A program made the translations under genes and the position numbers. Below, piece after piece: positions 58,760 to 64,000 of a stretch of DNA of 64,000 bases (position 1 is its first letter; the number at the start of each line of letters is the position of its first letter). The stretch is from the NCBI RefSeq assembly GCF_024170005.1, contig NZ_JALJXJ010000020.1, forward strand, positions 62,001-126,000, given 5' to 3'. This DNA comes from Azospirillum lipoferum (GTDB lineage Bacteria; Pseudomonadota; Alphaproteobacteria; Azospirillales; Azospirillaceae). Below the pieces are notes generated by a model. The model was not told the DNA's origin and searched no databases. It worked only from the letters and a program-made list of their open reading frames with translations.

Positions 58760-59506
58760 GTGAGCATTTATCCGGAGAACGGCCAGCCGGTGCGGCTGTC
58801 GGTCGTTGTCCCCGTTTTCAACGAGGCCGAGAACGTGCTGCCGCTGCTCGAAGAGATCGAGCGGGCACTGTCTCCGGTCGGCGGTTTCGAGGTCATCTTC
58901 GTCGACGACCAGTCGGACGACGATACCCAGGCGCGCCTTGCCCCGGCGGTCGAGACCGGCCGGCTGCGCGTGCTGCGCCATGTCCACCGGTCCGGCCAGA
59001 GTGCGGCGGTGCGCAGCGGCGTCAAGGCGGCGCGCGGCGAGTTCGTGGTGACGCTCGACGGCGACGGCCAGAACGACCCGGCCGACATCCCGGCGCTGTT
59101 CGCCCTGGTGTCGACGGGCGAGGCTGGAGCGCCGGTGCTGGTCGGCGGCCTGCGGAAGAAGCGGCAGGACACCCTGTCGAAGCGCTGGGCCTCCAAGATC
59201 GCCAATGCCATCCGCCAGTCCTTCCTGCAGGACGGCTGCACCGACAGCGGCTGCGGACTGAAGCTGTTCCGTCGCGACGCCTTCCTCGATCTGCCCTTCT
59301 TCGGGGCGATGCACCGCTTCCTGCCGGCGCTGTTCCGTGCCCACGGCCACCCTGTGGCCTATGTGCCGGTGAACCATCGCCCGCGCGAGCGTGGCGTGTC
59401 AAAATACAACAACTGGCGGCGCGGGCTGATCGGCGTGGTCGATCTGCTGGGCGTTTACTGGCTGAAGCGGCGGACGAAGCTGTCCCCGGTTTCCGAACGC
59501 CTCTGA
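58760..59506 (+). CDS. Glycosyltransferase family 2 (polyprenyl-phosphate sugar type)
   Basis: A 248-residue GT2 enzyme of the dolichol-phosphate-mannose-synthase/ArnC type. LSVVVPVFNEAENVLPLLEE is the nucleotide-sugar fold, LDGDGQNDPADI the metal-binding region, and SGCGLKLFRRDAF the acceptor helix. There are no C-terminal membrane helices, so it is peripheral. It likely loads a sugar on undecaprenyl phosphate for the GT39 enzyme at 59893. GTG 58760 is preferred because GGGATGG precedes it; ATG 58745 is a possible longer start. Confidence 0.88.
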   Translation: MSIYPENGQPVRLSVVVPVFNEAENVLPLLEEIERALSPVGGFEVIFVDDQSDDDTQARLAPAVETGRLRVLRHVHRSGQSAAVRSGVKAARGEFVVTLDGDGQNDPADIPALFALVSTGEAGAPVLVGGLRKKRQDTLSKRWASKIANAIRQSFLQDGCTDSGCGLKLFRRDAFLDLPFFGAMHRFLPALFRAHGHPVAYVPVNHRPRERGVSKYNNWRRGLIGVVDLLGVYWLKRRTKLSPVSERL

Positions 59507-59560
59507 CATCTTTCAAAGCCGGTCGACCTTTAGCGACCCAGTCGGGACAGGAATTTTACG

Positions 59561-59896
59561 ATGATCGAGCGCGCCGCCGCGTGGTTCCAGGGGCAAAGCA
59601 CCACCGACCTGATCTGGGTCGGCATCGGCTTCTTCGCCCAGATCATGTTCACCATGCGCTTTCTCGTGCAGTGGATCGCCAGCGAAAAGGCGCGCCGCAG
59701 CGTGGTGCCGGAGATGTTCTGGTACTTCTCGCTGGGCGGCGGCGTCCTGCTGTTCGCCTATGCCTTCTACCGCTTCGACCCTGTCTTCATGCTGGGGCAG
59801 GGCATGGGTCTGGTGATCTACGCCCGCAACGTCTATTTCGTCTGGTCGCACAAGAAGTCGCAGGCCACCGGCGACGCGGTGCCGAGCAAGCCGTGA
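59561..59896 (+). CDS. LAB_N-domain small membrane protein
   Basis: A 111-residue protein with about three membrane helices, matching the lipid-A-disaccharide-synthase N-terminal (LAB_N) domain: TMRFLVQWIASEKARRSVVP then EMFWYFSLGGGVLLFAYAFY. The catalytic part of LpxB is absent. Stand-alone LAB_N proteins often sit between GT2 and GT39 genes, as here, and may act as a lipid-linked sugar flippase-like subunit. Its stop overlaps the start of the next gene (GTGA). Confidence 0.88.
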   Translation: MIERAAAWFQGQSTTDLIWVGIGFFAQIMFTMRFLVQWIASEKARRSVVPEMFWYFSLGGGVLLFAYAFYRFDPVFMLGQGMGLVIYARNVYFVWSHKKSQATGDAVPSKP

Positions 59897-61602
59897 CCGC
59901 AGCGTCCTCGTCCTCGTCCTCGTCCTCTCAGCCGAACAGCCTGCCGATCTGGGCCTATGCGCTGCTGGCGCTGATCGCCGCGGCGCTGTTCCTGCCGGGA
60001 TTCACCGTCCTGCCGCCCTTCGACCGGGACGAGGCGCGTTTTGCCCAGGCATCCTCGCAGATGCTGGACAGCGGCAACTATGTCGACATCCGTTTCCAGG
60101 ATGAGACCCGCTACAAGAAGCCGGTCGGCATTTATTGGTTGCAGAGTGCCGCGACCGCCGCCGCCGATGCCGTGCGCGGCATTCCGGTCGGCGCCGACAA
60201 GGTCATCTGGACCTACCGCATCCCCTCCTTCCTGGGCGCCATCCTTGCCGTTCTCGCCAGCGCCTGGACGGCGGCGCGGCTGTTCGGCGGGCCGGCCGGT
60301 TTCGTCGCCGGGCTGATGATGGCCTCCTGCGTCGTGCTGGGGGTCGAGGCGCGGATGGCCAAGACGGACGCCGTGCTGCTCGCCACCGTGGTGATCGGGC
60401 AGGCCGCACTCGCCCATCTCTATCTCGGCCGCCGCGAGCAGGTCCCCGCCGGACGGGCTGCCTGGACCACGCCGCTGGTCTTCTGGATCGCCGCCGGCAT
60501 CGGCGTGCTGGTCAAGGGGCCGATGGTCCTGCTGGTGTCCGGCAGCACGGCGCTGGTGCTGGCCCTCTGGGATCGCGAGGCGGGATGGCTGAAGCGGCTG
60601 AAGCCGTTGGCGGGGCTCGGCATCGTCGTCGCCATCGCCGCCCCCTGGCTGATCGCCATCGCCATCAAGAGCAAGGGCGCCTTCTTCGCCGAATCCGTCG
60701 GCCACGACATGCTGGGCAAGGTGTCGGGCGGGCAGGAGGGCAAGGGGCTGCCGCCCGGCTATTACCTCGGCACCTTCTGGGTGACCTTCGCCCCCTGGTC
60801 GCTGCTGGCCCTGCTTGCGGTTCCGTGGGTGTGGGCGCGGCGCCGGCTGGATGCCGTGCGTTTCTGCATCGCCTGGATCATCCCGAGCTGGCTGGTGTTC
60901 GAGGCGGTGCCGACCAAGCTGCTGCACTATACCCTGCCGGTCTTCCCGGCCATTGCCGCCATCGCTGCGGCCGCCCTGATCGACGGCTTCGACCGCAGCC
61001 GTGACCGGCCGCGCCGCTGGCTGGTCGCGGTGGCGGTGGCGCTCGGCGCAATCGGTTTCGGCGCCCTGGTTCTGGCGGTGGCGGTGATCCCCTGGCTGGT
61101 CGACCGCCGGATCGATCCGGTCGGCGTGGCGCTGGTGCCGGCGGTGGGGGGCCTGTTCGCCCTGTCCCTGCGCTCGCTGCTGCGGGGGGAGCGGCGGACC
61201 GGGCTTGCCGCCGGGGTTGGTGCCGCGGCGCTGCTCTATGCCGGGACCTATGCCGCCGTGCTGCCGAACATCGACGGCGTGTGGGTCAGCCGGCAGGCCG
61301 CCCGCGCGGTGGCCCAGGTCCGGCCCTGCCCGGACAGCGTGGTGGCCGCCGCCGGCTATTCGGAGCCGAGCTTGGTCTTCCTGCTCGGCACGCCGACCAA
61401 GCTGGTCCATGGAGCGGGCGCCGCCGCGCATCTGACGGCGGACCGCGCCTGCGCTCTCGCCCTGGTTGAGGACCGGGAGGCGCCGGCCTTCCTCGACAGC
61501 CTGGGCGCCGCCACGCCGCTGCCGCTGGCGGAGCTGTCGGGCTTCAACTACAACACCGGCAAACGCCTGCACCTGACGCTCTACCGCCTGCCGACCCCCT
61601 GA
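59893..61602 (+). CDS. Glycosyltransferase family 39 (ArnT-like)
   Basis: A 569-residue GT-C enzyme with ten or more membrane helices. The periplasmic motif PPFDRDEARFAQASSQML carries the acidic pair used in ArnT/PMT enzymes, and FQDETRYKKPVGIYWLQ follows as in ArnT. It transfers a sugar from undecaprenyl phosphate to lipid A or another envelope acceptor. The start is GTG 59893, overlapping the LAB_N stop. A poly-Ser run near residue 5 comes from a TCCTCG repeat. The acceptor is unknown. Confidence 0.88.
   Translation: MTAASSSSSSSSQPNSLPIWAYALLALIAAALFLPGFTVLPPFDRDEARFAQASSQMLDSGNYVDIRFQDETRYKKPVGIYWLQSAATAAADAVRGIPVGADKVIWTYRIPSFLGAILAVLASAWTAARLFGGPAGFVAGLMMASCVVLGVEARMAKTDAVLLATVVIGQAALAHLYLGRREQVPAGRAAWTTPLVFWIAAGIGVLVKGPMVLLVSGSTALVLALWDREAGWLKRLKPLAGLGIVVAIAAPWLIAIAIKSKGAFFAESVGHDMLGKVSGGQEGKGLPPGYYLGTFWVTFAPWSLLALLAVPWVWARRRLDAVRFCIAWIIPSWLVFEAVPTKLLHYTLPVFPAIAAIAAAALIDGFDRSRDRPRRWLVAVAVALGAIGFGALVLAVAVIPWLVDRRIDPVGVALVPAVGGLFALSLRSLLRGERRTGLAAGVGAAALLYAGTYAAVLPNIDGVWVSRQAARAVAQVRPCPDSVVAAAGYSEPSLVFLLGTPTKLVHGAGAAAHLTADRACALALVEDREAPAFLDSLGAATPLPLAELSGFNYNTGKRLHLTLYRLPTP
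59905..59928. repeat. TCCTCG hexamer tandem repeat
   Basis: Three TCCTCG units plus TCCTCT encode consecutive serines at the start of the GT39 protein. Changes by one unit would keep the frame, so only tail length would vary. Confidence 0.7.
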
Positions 61603-61757
61603 CCTGAACCCGGTGCCGTATCGTAAGGCGGGGCCTATGCCCCCCTTGGCGATGCGGCGACCGGGGTGGGTAACGCGCCTCCGCATTGGACGGCGCGGGG
61701 GCTTTGCGTTCGACTGCCCCTTCCGATCCGTTTTCCCGGACGAAAGGTGCCTGTTCG

Positions 61758-62153
61758 ATGACCCGCGTTGCCTTCCCTGCCAAGATCGCCGTCTCCGCTT
61801 TCGCCGCCACGCTGGCGGTGACGGCGCTGTCGTTGCCGGCCCACGCCCAGAAGCAGGAATATGCGCCCTGGGTATACGACCAGATGGTGCCGACCGGCCC
61901 CCTCCTGCGCAACCTGGATCAGGCCCAGCCGCTGCCCGGCCCGGCACCGTCCCATTGGGGGGCCATGAAAGCGGGCAAGGACCGGGCCAGCATGACGCGC
62001 TATGGCACCGACGTGAAGCGGACGGATACGCACTACTCCGCTTCCCACTCGCTGACGCCGCCGCCGGTGGACCCTGCCGCCGCCAAGCGTGTGATGGCGC
62101 CGCCACAGAGTGCCGACGCTCCGCCGGTCCCGCGGACTGCGCGCCGCGACTGA
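61758..62153 (+). CDS. Small secreted hypothetical protein
   Basis: A 131-residue protein with a clear signal peptide (residues 1-30, cleavage after AHAQ). The mature part is polar and Pro/Lys-rich, starting KQEYAPWVYDQMVPTGPL, without cysteines. It looks partly disordered and periplasmic. I recognise no family. It is convergent with the ROK kinase gene, only 7 bp apart. ATG 61758 was chosen because the signal peptide begins there, preceded by a GAAAGG site. Confidence 0.7.
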   Translation: MTRVAFPAKIAVSAFAATLAVTALSLPAHAQKQEYAPWVYDQMVPTGPLLRNLDQAQPLPGPAPSHWGAMKAGKDRASMTRYGTDVKRTDTHYSASHSLTPPPVDPAAAKRVMAPPQSADAPPVPRTARRD

Positions 62154-62160
62154 GAACCGC

Positions 62161-63159
62161 TTAACCTTCCGGCATCTCTCCCGGCCGCCACAGCCACGCA
62201 GCGCCGCGCACGCCACTGGAATCGCCGTGGCGGGCGCGGCGCACCGGCGTGTCCAGACGGTCGCTGAAGGCCCAGGGCTGCATCGCCGCCGGCAGTCGCT
62301 CGTACAGCAGCTCCGCGTTCGACAGGCCGCCGCCCAGCACGATGACGTCGGGGTCCAGCAGGTTGGCGACCGCGGCCAGACCGCGGGCCAGCCGGCCGAC
62401 CAGCCGGTCCGCCGTCGCCTTGCATCCGGCATAGCCGGAGGGGGCACCCGACGGGTCCGCGGCGCGGGTCAGGATCGTCGCGGCGTCCAGTCTCTCGCCG
62501 GTCGCCGCGAAATGGTCGGCCGCGACTGCCGGTCCGGACACGTAGTTTTCCAGGCAGCCATGCTTGCCGCAGTAGCAGGCCGGTCCTGGCCGCTCGGCGT
62601 CGGTCGGCCAGGGCAGCGGGTTGTGCCCCCACTCTCCGGCGATGGCGTTGCGTCCGCCCAGCACCCGGCCGTGAACGACGATGCCCGCCCCGCAGCCGGT
62701 GCCGAGGATCGCCGCGAACACCACGCCGCAGCCGGCCCCGGCGCCGTCGGTCGCCTCCGATACCGCAAGGCAGTTGGCGTCATTCTCGATCCGAACCGGC
62801 CGGGCGAGCGCCTGGGTCAGGTCGCGCGTGAAGTCGCGCCCGATCAGCCATGTGGAGTTGGCGTTCTTCACCAGCCCGGTAGCGGGAGAGATGGCGCCGG
62901 GAATGCCCAGGCCCACCGTCGCCTTGCCGCCGGCGGGCATTCCCTCCTCCAGCCGGGCGACCAGATCGCGGATCGTCCTGACGCTCCCGTCATAATCGCC
63001 CTTCAGCGTGGGAACTCTGTAGCGCGCCAGCTGGTTTCCCTGACGGTCGAGCAGGATGCCCTCGGTCTTGGTCCCGCCCAGGTCGATGCCGATGCGGTGC
63101 CCGCTCTCATACCCTGTTCCGGTCCCCGTTCCGGCCGGTTGCGATCCGGTGGCTGCCAT
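62161..63159 (-). CDS. ROK-family sugar kinase (fructokinase type)
   Basis: A 332-residue kinase. The phosphate-binding motif is IGIDLGGTKTEGILLD, the catalytic Asp is in IENDANCLA, and the ROK zinc site is GHNPLPWP followed by CYCGKHGCLENYVSG. It phosphorylates a hexose or N-acetylhexosamine; fructose is the commonest substrate for this close relation to Mak. No helix-turn-helix is present, so it is an enzyme and not a repressor. The start is ATG 63159. The N-terminal extension (GSQPAGTGTGTGYESG) is low-complexity. Confidence 0.9.
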   Translation of the reverse strand: MAATGSQPAGTGTGTGYESGHRIGIDLGGTKTEGILLDRQGNQLARYRVPTLKGDYDGSVRTIRDLVARLEEGMPAGGKATVGLGIPGAISPATGLVKNANSTWLIGRDFTRDLTQALARPVRIENDANCLAVSEATDGAGAGCGVVFAAILGTGCGAGIVVHGRVLGGRNAIAGEWGHNPLPWPTDAERPGPACYCGKHGCLENYVSGPAVAADHFAATGERLDAATILTRAADPSGAPSGYAGCKATADRLVGRLARGLAAVANLLDPDVIVLGGGLSNAELLYERLPAAMQPWAFSDRLDTPVRRARHGDSSGVRGAAWLWRPGEMPEG

Positions 63160-63442
63160 GCCCTGTCATCCGTCCGACTGTCCTGTCCCCATCCATAGCG
63201 TCGCCGGCCCCCTCCCGTCCAGCGACGGACAGCGACCCTGCCCGGATGGGCGCTGTTCGAACCGGCACCCCGACCTGCGCCCGGGTTCGCGTTGCTCCCT
63301 CGTCGCGCTGATGGGACAAAACGCAAGCAGCGGCCAAATCCCATTGACCCGTCACGGCGTTCGGGTAGAAGGTCGCCGACTGTCGGGCGATGCCGATCTC
63401 CGCCCAACCCCGTCCTGTCGTACCGCGCCACCGGAGCCCCTG

Positions 63443-64000
63443 ATGAGTCGCCAGCGCGCCGCCCTCCGCCATTCCCTCAAAGCCCTGACCGGCGCCGCTG
63501 TCCTCGGCGCGCTGCTCGCCCTGCCGGTACCGGCCGGCGCTGCCGCCAAGGAGCCCGCGAAGCCCGCCGCCGCCAAGGCGGCGCGCCCGGCGAAGTCGAG
63601 CGCCCCGGCTGCGCCCGCCTGCTACAACCGCACCGAACATGCGGCCGAGCAGCTGATGCGCCTGCATACCGAGATGATGGTCGTCGGCCTGACCTGCCGT
63701 ACGGTCGTGCCGGAGAAGAAGCCGTTCGACCTGTACCAGGACTTCTCGGTCAAGAACCGCGCCCTGCTGTCCAGCTCGGAAGCGTCGCTGATCAGCTTCT
63801 ACAAGCGCTCCGGCAGCGGTGGCAACGCCACGCGCCAGTTCGACATGTTCCGGACGGAACTGGCGAACGAGATCAGCCGCCGCGCCGCCACCATCGGCAT
63901 CCCGCAATACTGCGCCAACTTCGTCGACCGTTCGGTCGCCGCGAAGGACCTGACGGCGGACGACCTGCGCACCCTGACCAGTGACGAGAAGGGCGCCGGC
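63443..64000 (+). CDS. Secreted hypothetical protein, 3' end cut by the window
   Basis: The frame runs from ATG 63443 to the window edge (186 codons, no stop). A signal peptide covers about residues 1-35 (LKALTGAAVLGALLALPVPA before GAAAKE). An Ala/Lys/Pro-rich segment follows, and then a helical domain with two or three cysteines (ACYNRTEHAAEQLMRLH; GLTCRTVVPEKKPFDLYQDF; YCANFVDR). This Cys pattern suggests disulfides in the periplasm. I recognise no function. Confidence 0.75.
   Translation, partial: MSRQRAALRHSLKALTGAAVLGALLALPVPAGAAAKEPAKPAAAKAARPAKSSAPAAPACYNRTEHAAEQLMRLHTEMMVVGLTCRTVVPEKKPFDLYQDFSVKNRALLSSSEASLISFYKRSGSGGNATRQFDMFRTELANEISRRAATIGIPQYCANFVDRSVAAKDLTADDLRTLTSDEKGAG

Noticed and set aside
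56744..59377. An 877-codon minus-strand frame
   Set aside because: It is opposite the DegP-type protease and the GT2 gene, both with full catalytic motifs, and crosses a strong terminator.
59833..62106. A 757-codon minus-strand frame
   Set aside because: It is antisense to the ArnT-like gene and the small secreted protein; the composition is low-complexity.

Overview
The window is high-GC DNA in which about 55 genes lie close together on both strands. It looks like chromosome (or chromid) of a free-living alphaproteobacterium of the Azospirillum/Rhodospirillales type. The clues are a TIGR02302-family protein, a glpSTPQV glycerol ABC transporter, a FlaF-like protein, a PmtA phospholipid methyltransferase, CcoG behind an FNR/FixK box, three large chemoreceptors without che genes, and GGAAC-N16-GGTT promoter-like sites resembling those of the alphaproteobacterial EcfG stress sigma factor. 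I see no insertion sequence, prophage, CRISPR array or rRNA. One tRNA (Tyr, GTA) is present.

Layout. 1-9.7 kb: a truncated unknown gene, a LysR regulator divergent from a two-subunit molybdenum hydroxylase (IorAB type), a Mug DNA glycosylase, a GMC oxidoreductase, and a DUF4142-PRC protein followed by a small disordered protein. 9.7-20.2 kb: the TIGR02302 membrane protein, an EamA exporter, a FlaF/DUF2934 protein, a PagL-like barrel, a phosphotransferase/P-loop fusion, a universal stress protein, a hemerythrin and a secreted (alpha/alpha)-barrel protein. 20.2-25.3 kb: chemoreceptor, uvrC, guaC. 25.4-38.5 kb: a glycerol regulon, glpR - chemoreceptor - glpD-glpS-glpT-glpP-glpQ-DUF2160-glpV - glpK. 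38.6-42.5 kb: MerR plus acyl-CoA ligase, and a Cache chemoreceptor. 42.8-53 kb: a GT39-like protein, a DctBD two-component pair, pmtA, hemD, ccoG and a YqaA protein. 53-55.5 kb: a LysR regulator divergent from a tautomerase-cupin-DUF4865 operon. 55.5-64 kb: tRNA-Tyr, an HTH/Ala-Pro-rich protein, a DegP-type protease, a GT2 - LAB_N - GT39 envelope-glycan cassette, a ROK sugar kinase and a truncated secreted protein.

How the genes work together. The glycerol block is the most coherent system. GlpV, GlpP and GlpQ with GlpS and GlpT would import glycerol, GlpK would phosphorylate it, GlpD would oxidise glycerol-3-phosphate to DHAP, and GlpR would sense the phosphorylated intermediate. A matching 18-bp operator-like motif lies upstream of both glpR and glpD. 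A chemoreceptor sits inside the block, so glycerol sensing and uptake may be linked. The two ATPases carry complementary defects that predict one working and one degenerate ATP site.

The most interesting observations are this asymmetric ATPase pair, the embedded chemoreceptor with its shared operators, the FlaF-DUF2934 fusion, two stress-type promoters over a DUF4142 gene and a hemerythrin gene, an FNR-box promoter that relocates the ccoG start, and a family of CCCTCTCC/GGAGAGGG palindromes including a three-way-junction element before glpK. All assignments come from reading the sequence; no database search was run.
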